A DNA stretch of 64,000 nt. Source: Clarkia xantiana subsp. parviflora (taxonomy: Eukaryota > Streptophyta > Magnoliopsida > Myrtales > Onagraceae). Both the position numbers and the translations under genes were made by a program. The stretch covers positions 41,888,819-41,952,818 of the forward strand of contig JAPTYO010000008.1 of the NCBI GenBank assembly GCA_036873135.1, read 5' to 3'. Below, one piece after another: positions 42,916-53,529 of the stretch; positions within the stretch are counted from its first letter, which is position 1, and each line of letters begins with the position of its first letter. The notes under the pieces were generated by a model. It was not told where the DNA came from and made no database searches. It saw nothing but the letters and a program-made list of their open reading frames with translations.

Positions 42916-44496
42916 ATGGAAGCACTTCGAAAATGCCCGCACATCACGAATTTTCCGGCTCCCAATGAAGATATCAATCGCATCTGGAATGCCATGCTAA
43001 GCATGGAACAAGAGTACGTCACCAAGATCATTGGCAGAATTTAACGTCTCCCCGACTATCAAATAGAGTGGCATATGCTCGAAGCCTTAACCGACTTTTG
43101 GGACCGGAAAAGGCGGTGTTCGTCATCAATGGCATAGAGTTAACCCCACGCTGGAAGAATACAGAAAACTGGTGCAAGGCGTCGAATGGAATAGGAAGAT
43201 TATACTGCCAGAATTTGGAGCCCTGGAGAGATGTATCATGTCTGCCCTTCTACGAGCTAAAAAAGGGAGGGTAGCTAACGAGATTATGGTGAATGTAGAG
43301 CATGACATATCTATTGAGCGTTTAATAAAATGGATCGAATTTAGAAGGAAAGATGATCGAGCGATATGAGGAGCAACTCACGCCTATCTCTTACTATTTT
43401 TGGGACTGTCTTATTCCCCCGCTCCAAAAGTCATATAGACGTGGCCCTGGCACACGTCGTCCTTCAAGTGGTCAAAGGCAGAGGTTACCCAGTGGCATTG
43501 CTTGCTGAAACAACCGCGTCACTAAATCTCGTAAAGGCTAAAGGAAAATGGGTAATTAGGGCAAGTCCAGCTTTACTACAAACATGGTTTTTAAGTCATT
43601 TAATTCAGATTGGCGCGGGTTTCCCCAAATTTTGTTTCCTCATTGACCAAAAAATTATTTCAAAGATGATAGATTATTCTCGCCATGTAAATAGAGGATG
43701 GAGTGCCTTTGAGTGGAAAAAACATTTTTCGAAACTTTTACCTAAAGATATTTTGTGGGTAGCTCGTTGGTTTTCACCAAAACCCGTAATTTTAAAATGC
43801 AAAGATTTCAAAGGCATTCCTCTTATCAGTCACCTAGGCTTAGTAGTCACCTACTCGGCTCGAGTCACACGAAAACTTGGGGGCCTCCAAGGTATACCGA
43901 CGAGCACGAAGGGATCTTCTCTGGTGTTCAACTGGCGCGACAACAAAATCACTCAAGCCACGCTCAAGGAAGGTGCCGAGCAGATTCAGAAGATTTGGGA
44001 GAACCAAGATGAGGAGAAAGTCCAAATGCTGAATGATCTAGGAGAAGAGGAGAGGATGTATTACGCCACCAAAAAATACATTTTCCGTTTTCATACTACC
44101 CCAAGGGAGTCACTTATTGACCCTATAGAGATCCTCAGACAAAAGCCGCAAGCTCAACACCCCTCTACTGAAGATGTGTACGATACACTGGCGGCTCGGG
44201 TAGAAATTCAGTGCGCGACATGGGTCCAAGACTGTGCAAGAGCCAAAGAGGAGGTCAGGAAATTAAGAGAAGACCTAGCCGAAGCAAATGCCACCGTCAT
44301 GCATCAGCAGTGGGCTATTAAAGTGAAAGAGAGACAGAAGACGCGGTTAAGTGCTGATCTTGAAAAGTTCAAACGAAGAGCAAGAAGACTGAAACTTTTT
44401 TCAAAACATTTTTCTGTTGCATTCGTTAGGACTAAAGAACAAGCACTCGACGCACTCGGCGAGATGCGAAATCGTCTAAAGCCTTTTAGAGTTTAA
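42916..44496 (+). pseudogene. Ogre-type ORF1 (DUF7745-like), broken
   Basis: It starts MEALRKCPHITNFPAPNEDI, meets a TAA at about 43,042, and changes frame near 43,117 and 43,150. Combined, the pieces read HMLEALTDFWDRKRR, FVINGIELTP and LPEFGALERCIMSALLRA, the pattern of the plant retroelement ORF1 domain of unknown function. The last 376 codons (43,366-44,496) are open, include VARWFSPKPVILKCKDFKGI and ISHLGLVVTYSARVTRKLGG, and end in a charged helix (about 44,210-44,420) likely to form a coiled coil. The function in the family is unknown; it precedes gag in Ogre elements. Confidence 0.8.
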
Positions 44497-44667
44497 ATCT
44501 TATTTGTAAAACTATCTCCTTCATGAATAAAACGTTGAAATGAATGGCACATTGATTTTTTTAAAAAACAATCATGCTTGGTATTTTGTGTCCACGTTTT
44601 GAATCGTCGATTTTCCCAATGCTGGAAAATTTAGCTAATACTGGCAATCACGAGATTATCAACTAAA

Positions 44668-46196
44668 ATGGAGAACACTGAGAAAATCCAACTACATGAC
44701 GAGCGAATGACCGAGATTGAAGTTGCTAATGCGAGAATGCATCTAGAAATTGCCGCCATGTCATCCAATATGGAGCGCATCATGGCACTCCTTGAATCTG
44801 AGTCAGCTCACAACACTTCGAACCTGGCCCTTCTAACAGGAATCACAAGTCCTGCCTCCTCGAAAACACTCGTAGCGAACACCGGACTTACGGTGCCAGC
44901 TGCCGCCGTGCTTCCCGAGGCCACGTTAGAACCTCCTCGTGACCAACCCCCGGCTTTAGTCATTCCCGATCAATCTGCACAAAAGCCGTATGTCCTTCCG
45001 AATCCAACGACGATATATGGGCACATAAACCAAGGGGGTGCAACCGGCAGAAATGCATTCACATCATCACCGCTCATCGAATCCGAGTAGGATCGCCGCT
45101 TGAAGAAAATGGAGGAAAAGATGAAGGCCTTGTCCGGACTTGAGAAGTATGGAGGCATTGGTTACTTCAACCTGTGTCTTTTCCCTGACATGTCAAGACC
45201 GTAGAAGTTTAAAGTCCCTGATTTCGAGAAGTATGATGGCATCAGTAATCCTATTGTCCACCTGAGTATTTACCTTGCAAAGACGGCCGCTTATCAGCAG
45301 TACGAGAAGTTCTTGATCCAGACGTTCCAGGAAAGTGAAAGGAGCAGATGGCCAACGTGGGAGGAGATATCTCAACGTGGGAGGAGATGGCCAACACTTT
45401 CGTTTGCCAATACTTTAATTTGGACACTGCTCCAACCCGCATGGATCTCCAGGGCATGGAGATGACTGCCGGACAATCCTTCAGAAGCTACATGCAAGCA
45501 TGGAGGGAGAAGGCCGTCGAAGTCCGGCCACCTCTGGAAGACACAGAAGCAGTATCTATGTTCATTGGAACTTTAAAGGGAGCGTACTACTCCCATTTAT
45601 TGGGACATGTTTCTGCAAATTTTGCCGACCTAGTGAAATCCAGAGAGATGATCGAGCAAGGGATCCGGATGGGGAAGATTGAAGATCCTCTCAAAGGCTA
45701 CCAAGGAGACGGCCTGAAGAAAAGTGGCACCAAAATGCCACTCCCAAAATACGCAACTGTAGGCGCAGTCTACCGGATGCAGTTGGCAACCCCCACGGCT
45801 CAGCCAGTGACTCAAGTACCCCCGGCTCCACAACCCTCCTTCACGGGTGGACAAGCAAATCGAGCTAATTTCAGGCAGAGAGAAACGAGGGCTTTCACCC
45901 CTTTACCCGTGTCAGTGGCTGAGGTGTACTAGAATATGTTGGAACAAAACCTCATCGGCCCCGAGTTCATGAGGCCAGATTCAAAAGTACCCAATGGCGA
46001 TCCAAACTCGAGGTGCGAGTTCCACATGGGGATAGCTGGACACTCGATAGAGAAATGCACCCGTCTGAGGCACAAGATTCAAGACCTCATTGACAACAAG
46101 CTCCTTATTCTCAACCCGATCCCCCCTCCTAATTTCAAGACAAACCCGTTATCGCAACACAATGCTGGTTCATCATCATCCATCAACATGATCTAA
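44668..46196 (+). pseudogene. Ogre-like gag, broken
   Basis: It starts MENTEKIQLHDERMTEIEVA (helical N-terminus). A TAG stop at about 45,088, another at about 45,202 and a frameshift near 45,350 follow, the last beside a short duplication of CAACGTGGGAGGAGAT. The capsid core is readable: KFKVPDFEKYDGISNP, then FVCQYFNLDTAPTRMDLQ, GQSFRSYMQAWREKA and FIGTLKGAYYSHLLGHVS. After a TAG at about 45,930 a zinc-knuckle-like block CEFHMGIAGHSIEKCTRLRH lies near 46,015-46,075. It is not translatable as one protein. Confidence 0.85.
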
Positions 46197-46259
46197 CTTG
46201 AAGAGGAGTCGTCAGAAGATGTTGCTATTGCAGTAATCACGCCTTTCGTACTTGATTAT

Positions 46260-47701
46260 GTGTCTGAACAGTCAGCCAGATTGCTGCTAGTGATGCAGGG
46301 CCCGACTCCTTTCCAATATGAAAGCAACAAGAATGTCCCTTGGATTTACGAAGCTCGGATAGTCGGAGCAGCAAAACCAGATGATCATGTTATGATCATG
46401 ACACGTTCGGGTCGTTCGTACATGGAGGATGTTGCTAAAGATAAGGCTGTAGAAGTAGCACCGAAGAAGAAGGTGACTGATGAAGAAATTGTGGACTTTG
46501 TGAAGTTTATGAAGGAAGGAGAGGACAAAGTGATTGATCTGCTCCGCAAGACTCCGACTCAAATTTCTTTGCTTGGTCTCCTCTTGAGCTCGGAAAGTCA
46601 CCGTGAGGTTCTCATGAATGTGTTCAAGGAAGTGTTAGTGCTGAAGGAGACCTCGACTGAACAGATGGGCAATGTTATTGGCTCGATATTCTCAAACCAG
46701 ATCTATTTTGTGGATGACGATCTAGGAGCCGATGGTCAGAACCAAGTGAAAGCCCTTCACATCGTCTGCAAGTTTAACAAATTTGTGCTTTCGAAGTTCG
46801 TGATCTACGGTGGCTCGGTAGTCGATGATTTCCCGATATGCACTCTCAAGCAAATGAAGATTGACATGTCCCATATCCGTACGAGCAAGTCAGCGGTTTG
46901 AGCTTTCGATGGTATGAAGAAGGAAGTATACGGAGAAATCTAGTTACAAGTTGAGATTGGTCCGAATATTTTTGATGTAGCTTTCAGGGTCATGGATATC
47001 CCGAATGTTTTCAGTATTCTCTTGGGAAGATTATGGATCCACGCGGCTGGGGCAGTTCCATCCACCCTACACCAGAAGCTGAAGTACGTGATCAACAACC
47101 GCCTTGTGGAAATCAGGGGAGAAGGTGATCACAACATCTATCAGAAAACGGCGGCCCCTGTCATCAACACCAGTGGAGATGAGCCACTCACATACCATTC
47201 CTTTGAACTAATCTCTTTCATCAAGGATTGTGGAGAGCCAACACTGAGCAAAGCAGATGTCATGGGGGGAAGGATCATGTTGAAGATTAATTTTGTCCCA
47301 GGTCAAGGCCTGGGTATCAGGTGTCAAGGAATTCCGCGACCACTTCAGCCGAAGGAAATCATATGCAGATATGGACTGGGGTATTCTCCATTCCAAGAGG
47401 ATGAGCAAAACGCACATGGAGAGCAACAACTGGTGGAATTCCAGAGTGGAAGATTCGCTAGAAGGTGGAGGCCTATGAACATTCCGCCACTTTCAGTCAC
47501 TTTCCCAGGACCAACTCATGTCATTCGAACTGATGAAGATGAAACGTTACAAGACATAGCCAGACTTTTCATCACTGACACCACTGTTGGAGCCATCCTT
47601 GAAGAAGTTCCCCCAGGCGTTTATTTCCGACCGTTTGTTGAACGAGAAGCAATCACCAATTGGTTTTTGATTCCGGTTTATGCTCTTTCGCTTAGCGATG
47701 A
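46260..47701 (+). pseudogene. Ogre-like protease region and linker
   Basis: The frame 46,260-46,901 contains the retropepsin core ALHIVCKFNKFVLSKFVIYG followed by GSVVDDFP. The expected catalytic Asp of the D-x-G motif is Tyr (codon TAC, near 46,804), a one-base change from GAC. A stop and frameshift follow. The frame 46,992-47,705 has LLGRLWIHAAGAVPSTLHQK, typical of this lineage, and a G-patch-like stretch GQGLGIRCQGIPRPLQ. It ends exactly at a splice donor. The protease is probably dead. Confidence 0.8.
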
Positions 47702-47874
47702 GTAAGATTTATGAGTTTCTGTTGTACTCCTTTGCGCGGCAAGATCATGAGCCCCGCATAGGAAATAGGGATATTGTCATGATATTATCAATATAAATAA
47801 ATCCCTTTATTTCAATTTTACCCATTTATTTCCCGTCAAATTTGCATTAATTCCGGTTATTTTCCTTACCGTAG
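47702..47874 (+). other. Ogre-type intron between protease and RT
   Basis: Donor GTAAGA at 47,702 and acceptor TTTTCCTTACCGTAG ending at 47,874 (173 bp). The donor overlaps the TAA that ends the upstream frame. Joining 47,701 to 47,875 removes that stop and keeps the reading frame into the RT leader for 72 codons (to about 48,090). A spliced intron at this place is a known Ogre trait. Confidence 0.75.
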
Positions 47875-48559
47875 GAAAAATACAAGAAAACGCGAAAACC
47901 ATGACGATGTGATTCCATCAGAGGAATATAGCGATGACCATGTTCCAATCGAAATAAGAGAGAACCTAGAAAGATTTGAAGAGAGAAAGCCATCGACCGC
48001 CGAAACTATCAAAATAGTCAACATCGGTACGAAGGAAGAACCCGAGAGCTCAAAATGGGGGCAACTCTTGATCCTTCTCAGAAAGGCCAGATGATCGAGC
48101 TACTAGAAGAGTACAAGGAGATCTTTGCTTGGTCATATTATGACATTCCAGGTTTAGATACAGCAATTGTGCAACATACTTTGCCCATAGATACTGAGAA
48201 GTTCAAGCCCAAAAGGCAGCATTTAAGGTGGTAGAGTCCAGAGTTACTCCTCAAGATCAATGAAGAGATCATCAAGCAGATTAACGCGGGGTTCCTTGAG
48301 GTGTGAAACTACTCCGAGTGGGTTGCCAATATTGTTCCTGTACCGAAGAAGGATGGTCGTGTTTGAGTCTTTGTTGATTATCGAGATCTCAACAAGGCTA
48401 GTCCGAAGTAAAACTTTCCACTCCCTCATATTGACATGTTAGTAGATAAAACGGCGCGGCACAATATGTTTTCATTCATGGATGGGTTCTCTGGAAACAA
48501 TCAAATCAAGATGGCGGCAGAGGACAAGTCAAAAACCACTTTCATCACGATATGTGGAA
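47875..48559 (+). pseudogene. Ogre-like reverse transcriptase, left part
   Basis: After an acidic leader (SEEYSDDHVPIEIRENLERF) a one-base shift near 48,058 leads into IELLEEYKEIFAWSYYDIPG, the usual RT entry. VPKKDGRV and YRDLNKASPK follow with three stops, then FSFMDGFSGNNQIKMAAEDK and TTFIT. It breaks off at 48,559 inside the block that precedes CYKVMPFGLKNAGATY. Confidence 0.85.
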
Positions 48560-48789
48560 TCCGCGATCACACATGAGTACCTCGCCTTCCAAAAAAAGCG
48601 GTTGCGAATTAGCAAGTGCAGCTAAACACCAGCGAGAGCGGTGAGAAGGTCTCTGGTCAGAAAGTAAGCGTAGCAAAGACCTCGATCTACTTTTCGAGGA
48701 ATGTTAGCGAGAGCACGCGCAACGTCATATCGCCAGAAATGAACTTCCGGACCGACTCGACTGAGAGGAAGAAAGCTACACTCTAGTTC

Positions 48790-49136
48790 ACCGAAAATGA
48801 GTGGCCAAGATCCGTGATACCCGAGAGGTTGTCCAGCTACAAAATAGACTTTAGGCTCTTCATGAAGCCTCCAAGCCATTTTCCTGCCTCATCCCGAAAA
48901 ATGCCACCCGCACCAGCTGGACACGGGTTCCCTTTCGATGCACCATCTGTTGGGTGGGGTCTGTATCTGACCTCGCTGCGGGGCTGATTCAACCAATCAT
49001 GGACTGGATGAAGCAGCCTCTGGTTGATATAATTACTGATAGCAAAGATGCGGCGCTTGCCCCCTCCCTCTACTATGTATGATTGGTCAAAGGAACCTCG
49101 GGAAGTAAAGCTATTTACTTTCTTTCGTTTCCCAGC
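48790..49136 (-). pseudogene. Mitovirus-like RNA polymerase fragments with a retroelement RNase H scrap between
   Basis: Minus strand 48,987-49,136 reads GGGKRRIFAISNYINQRL then a HPVHDWL tail, which fits a conserved block of mitovirus RNA-dependent RNA polymerases. Minus strand 48,790-48,849, in another frame, reads VAGQPLGYHGSW, which fits a later block of the same enzyme. Between them (48,858-48,947) is TDGASKGNPCPAGAGGIFRD, a plant retroelement-type RNase H block. Plant mitochondrial genomes are known to hold such mitovirus remnants. This copy is short, out of frame and interrupted, with no catalytic GDD block seen; it is a fossil without function. Confidence 0.65.
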
Positions 49137-49607
49137 TTTCGAGTGCTGCAGACTTTCAAGTGCCAGAGGCCGCTGCGAGGCGAGGGAGTCACTTGTCTGG
49201 TCTTGCGGCGTCCAGGGCAGGACGAATTCGAACTTCAAAACTTGAAGTTACCACCCTCTTTTGAGAGGTTGTGTTTATGTTGAGACTCTCAAGAACGAGT
49301 TGAGGGGGTAGTCCATGACTTAGCTGGCTTTCGAGGTGGTGACATACAATGACCAATCCTGAAAGACCACTCTTTCGTCTAAGGATGCCTAACCGCTGCA
49401 CCGAGAATTCGGGGGGGGGGGGGGGGGGGGGGTACACTGCGAGGTGGGGATTACCGCGGTCGACACATCGGGGGTAAGCCCCAGAACTAGCCCATCCACG
49501 GCCTGAGGTGAAAGCTCGGCGCTCAGTTCGTGAGGATGCCCCCCCGAACTTGACGCCTGAGCCGCCACGCGCTAGCTGCAATACGCACACGTTTTCCGAA
49601 AGGCACC

Positions 49608-49632
49608 GGCTCCCTTAGCTCAGTGGTAGAGC
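49608..49632 (+). pseudogene. tRNA 5' half (acceptor strand and D arm)
   Basis: GGCTCCC-TTAGCTCAGTGGTAGAGC has the D-arm consensus of a tRNA (GCTC-AGTGGTA-GAGC). No anticodon arm or T arm follows, so it is a truncated tRNA gene, likely of organelle origin. Identity of the amino acid cannot be set. Confidence 0.5.
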
Positions 49633-49803
49633 GCGCCCCTCTCCAATTAGTCGAGCTTCTCCGCCCCTAATAATTGCGTCGTTGTGCCTGGGCTGTGAGG
49701 GCTCTCAGCCACATGGATAGTTCAATGTGCTCATCAGCGCCTGACCCTGCCCCCTGCCCGCATTTCCTTTTGAAGGGGGCCAAAGAAATGTCTCCACCTG
49801 CTG

Positions 49804-52449
49804 TTTTGCTACAAGGTCATGCCTTTCGGACTCAAGAATGCGGGGGCAACTTACAAGAGAGCAATGGTGACATTGTTCCATGACATGATGCATAGGCAGA
49901 TAGAAGTGTACGTCGATGATATGATAGAAAAGTACCGCGAAGATGAATACCACCTTGTCAAGTTGCGGATGCTCATGGAACGACTCAAGAGTTTAAACTC
50001 AGATTGAATCCAACAAAATGCAAATTCAGAGTCACGTCCGGCAAGTTGCTGGGCTTTATAGCCAGCAAGAAGGGCATAGAAGTGGATCCTGACAAGGCCA
50101 AGGCAATCTTAGACCTTCAAGCACCATCTACCGTCAAGGAAGTCAGAAGCTTGCTCTGAAGTTTGAATTACATTGCGAGGTTCACTGCCAATATGACGAG
50201 CAAGTGTCAATCGTTTTTCCGCCTCATGCGAAAAAACGCATTGATTGAATGAGACGAAGAGTGTCAACATGCCTTCGATTCAATCAAAGCATATCTAGTC
50301 AATTCACCAGTCCTGGTCCAACCCACTCCGGGTCGGCCGCTTATTCTGTACCTGGCGGTTCGAAAAGGCTTATTGGGATGCATGTTGGGGCAACTAGATG
50401 AAGATGGCCAGACAGAACACGCCATTTATTACCTCAGCAAGAAGTTCACCGAAGGAGAGGCCAAGTACACGGAGGTTGAAAGGAAAAGTTGCGCGTTAGT
50501 ATGGGTGATGCAACGACTCCGACAATATACGTTGTATTACACCATACATCTCATTTCTAAGCTGAATCCCTTAAATTACATACTAGAGAAGCCGGCGTTA
50601 ATGAAGAATGTCGCCAAGTGGCAGGTCCAACTTGCTGAGTACGACATATAGTTCATTCCTCGTACTTCTATAAAAGGGCAGGCTATCGCAGATCATCTGG
50701 CAGAGTTTCCATTGATGACGATCATCAAGCAAGTCACGAGCTTCCGGACAGCGACATACTTCACGTGGAAGAAGAGACAGAAAATGGAAGCATGTGGAGG
50801 ATGTATTTTGATGGAGCTGCAAATTCCACCGGCTGTTGTGTAGGGGCAGTACTCGTATCCCCAAAAGGTCAACATTTTCCGGTAGCGGCGAAGATTACTT
50901 TTCCATGCACCAACAACGTGGCGGAATACGAAGCGTGCATTCTCGAGTTGCGAGCGGCAATTGATTTCAAGATACATGAACTGGAGGTTTATGGGGATTC
51001 CATGCTGATCATTCTCCAAAGCTTGGGAGAATGGAAAACAAGAGATCCCAAGCTGAAACCGTATCATCAACATGTTGGCGACCGTTGGCGACCCTCGCAT
51101 CAATGATGAATATTTCAGATGGGAATTCCATAGAGCCTTTTGAGATTGAAGTAAACAAGCGTCCTGCATATTGTTGCATGCTTGAAGAATCAGATGGCGA
51201 ACCCTGGTTCATTGATATAAAGAGATATTTAAAGTCAGGCGAGTTTCCCGAGGGTGCAAGTAGCAAGGATCGGAAAACCATCCGTAGAATGGCATGCAAT
51301 TACTTTCTTAGTGGTGAGGTTCTTTATAGAAAATCTTTTGATGCTACCCTTTTGAGATGTGTAGGTTCGGAAGAGGCAAAGCGATTGATGGAGGAAGTCC
51401 ACGAAGGAAGTTGTGGACCACACATGAGCGGTCACATGCTCGCGAGAAAAATCATGAGGATGGGCTATTTTTGGACTACCCTGATGTCAGAATGCGTCAA
51501 GTACGTCCAGCGGTGCCACCTATGCCAGGTGTACTCTAGTCAGATTCATGTGCCGCCAAACGAGTTGCATCCGATGTCTTCTCCGTGGCCTTTTTCAATG
51601 TGGGGAATTGATGTGATCGGTCCCATTTCACCAAATGCATCTAACGGCCACATGTTTATTTTTGGTGGCAATTGATTGTTTCACCAAGTGGATAGAGGCT
51701 GTCATACTTGCGTCAGTTACTGCAAAAGCGTTTGAGCGTTTCTTACGAAGAGACATTGTTGCCCGTTACGGGGTGCCCGAGACGATAATCACAGACAATG
51801 CAGAGAATCTCAGCAACAAGCTGATAAACGATTTATGTGGTCAACTCAAGATCAAACACAGAAACTCGTCCCCATACCGTCCTCAGATGAACAGTGCGGT
51901 GGAGGCGACGAATAATAACATAAGAAGATCATTGAGAAGATGACAATCAGATACAAAGATTGGCATAATATGCTACTTTGGGCACTCTTGGCATACAGAA
52001 CTTCGATCCGTACATCAAGCGGGGCAACTCTGTTTTCACTCGTATATGGAACCGAAGCAGCTCTACCCATAGAAGTGGAGATTCCCTCAGCAAGGATCCT
52101 GGCAGAATCGGGGCTCGACGAAGCATAATGGGCCATACGAAGATATGATCAGCTGAATCTTATCGATGAAAAGAGGCTCACGACACTTTGCCATGGGAAA
52201 TGTTACCAGCAACGAATGGCTAGGGCCTTTGACAAGAAGGTGCGACCATAATTTCAAACCAGGGGACCTGGTACTGCGAAAAGTACTATGTATCAATCCT
52301 GATTCACTAGGGAAGTTCACGCCCAAATACGAAGGACCCTACGTGGTTAAAGAGGTGTTCAAATGAACCGAGTTGATCATCACTGATATGGACGGTCGAG
52401 ACCTCCCGAGTCCAATCAATGCAGACGCACTCAAAAGGTACTATGCCTA
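49804..52449 (+). pseudogene. Ogre-like RT (right part), RNase H, archaeal-type RNase H, integrase
   Basis: It resumes with FCYKVMPFGLKNAGATYKRA and the catalytic VYVDDMIEK, then LNPTKCKFRVTSGKLLGFIA, with frameshift and stops. RNase H: AIYYLSKKFTEGEAKYTEVE. Second RNase H at 50,765-51,106: MYFDGAANSTGCCVGAVLVS, TNNVAEYEACI. Integrase: zinc finger (H...H, CHLCQV), then D (WGIDVIGPI), D (IITDNAENL) and E (MNSAVEATNNN) across a frameshift near 51,655, and the C-terminal KYEGPYVVKEVF. The final readable block is SPINADALKRYYA. Many breaks; not functional. All three integrase core residues remain. Confidence 0.9.
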
Positions 52450-53045
52450 AAAGAGTAGTTTCACATTGTGAAGCTAAAAATAAAAATAAAAATTCCAGCT
52501 AGGTTGAAAATCTGTAAAGGCGACCTAGGCAAAAATTAGGGATGAGAGGTATGATTGAAAATCTGAAAGGACAATCATGGCACAAGGGGAGTTTTCTTAA
52601 AAAAAATAAAAAATCAGGGCACAGCCACACTTAGAGGAAAATGGCTACAAATAAAGAATGATCCCACGAATTCTGTGAGGGCGGGAAAATAAAGAACGAG
52701 TCACAGTCAACCCGAAATTGACTACTGAAAAGAAGAGCTTCCGCAATGGAAAATGCGACAAACAATTGTGAGGGTCACAACCACCCATTAATTGGCTACC
52801 AAATAAAGAGTGCTTTCACTAGGTTGAAAACCCGAAAGGGCGGCCTAGGCAAAATCAGGAAATGAGGGGCATGATTGCAAAATTCATAAAGTGCAATCAT
52901 GGCAAAATGACAGAAAATGAAAAAAACCGAGGGGCACGTCGGAAATCTCTAAATTGAACGTGGCAAAATGAAAGAATATGAGAAAATAGATCCCGCTAAG
53001 TTGTCATGTCATGTACAACTTAGGCAAAAATTAGGGAGAGACATT
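52450..53045 (+). mobile_element. Ogre-like 3' region, first part
   Basis: Non-coding. It contains motif copies seen in the palindrome arms (GGCACAGCCACACTTAGAGG, TTGAAAACCCGAAAGGGCGG, GATCCCGCTAAGTTGTCATG), so the palindrome arms derive from the 3' end of a related element. Confidence 0.75.
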
Positions 53046-53520
53046 CAAGTTGTCAAACCACTAGAGGTTCTTTTCCGACGGACGCCACTGGAGGCTCTTC
53101 ACCGACAGACGCCACTAGAGGCTCTTCTTCGACATACGCCACTAGAGGCAATTCTCCAACGGACGCTGCTAGAGGCTCTTCTCCGACATACACGACTAGA
53201 GGCTCTTTTCCAACAAGAAACCACTAGAGGTTCTTCTCCGACGGACGCCACTGGAGGATTTTCACCGACGGACGCCACTAGAGGCTCTTCTCCGACATAC
53301 GCCACTAGAGGCTCTTCTCCAACGGACACCGCTAGAGGCTCTTCTCCTTCATACACCACTAGAGGCTCTTTTCCAACGGACGCCACTAGAGGCTCTTTTT
53401 CAATGGACACCACTAGAGGTTCTTCTCCGACAAACCCACTGGAGGCTTTTCGTTTTTCGCTCGCCACTGGAGTTATCATCGATTGAGATTTTTCTTTACC
53501 GCACACCACTGGAGGCTTTT
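53046..53520 (+). repeat. 27-bp tandem repeats, Ogre-like 3' region
   Basis: About 16 copies of a 27-bp unit (GACGCCACTAGAGGCTCTTC plus CCGAC..). It stays open as a 9-residue repeat TPLEALLRR on one strand (52,968-53,486). This is the same repeat family as 31,960-33,075 and 36,415-37,240, but with a CTTCTCCGAC rather than TTTACTTTCTGC arm. Confidence 0.85.
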
Positions 53521-53529
53521 CGTTACTAC

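Larger units (their letters stand above)
48560..49803. other. Organelle-like (probably mitochondrial) DNA inserted in the RT gene
   Basis: About 1,244 bp with much higher GC than its surroundings, exactly between two adjoining RT codons (about two bases of the gene lost, no duplication). It holds mitovirus-like polymerase fragments, a tRNA 5' half and a segment (about 49,675-49,745) that I recall as common in plant mitochondrial intergenic DNA. A 23-base G run is at 49,410-49,432. No intact gene. Assignment to mitochondrion is inference from these three signs. Confidence 0.65.
38906..53529 (+). mobile_element. Ogre-like gypsy internal region (long leader, ORF1, gag, PR, intron, RT, RNase H x2, integrase, repeats)
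   Basis: 14.6 kb on the plus strand. The long leader, a separate ORF1 before gag, the intron between protease and RT, the second RNase H and repeat-rich 3' end together fit the Ogre branch of the Tat lineage. All protein genes have stops or frameshifts. It is interrupted by a Mutator-type MITE at 40,028 and organelle-like DNA at 48,560. Confidence 0.85.

Noticed and set aside
48622..48879. Possible intact mitochondrial gene in the inserted segment
   Set aside because: Only short blocks match a polymerase family; the frame changes and a foreign RNase H scrap lies between, so it is a fossil.
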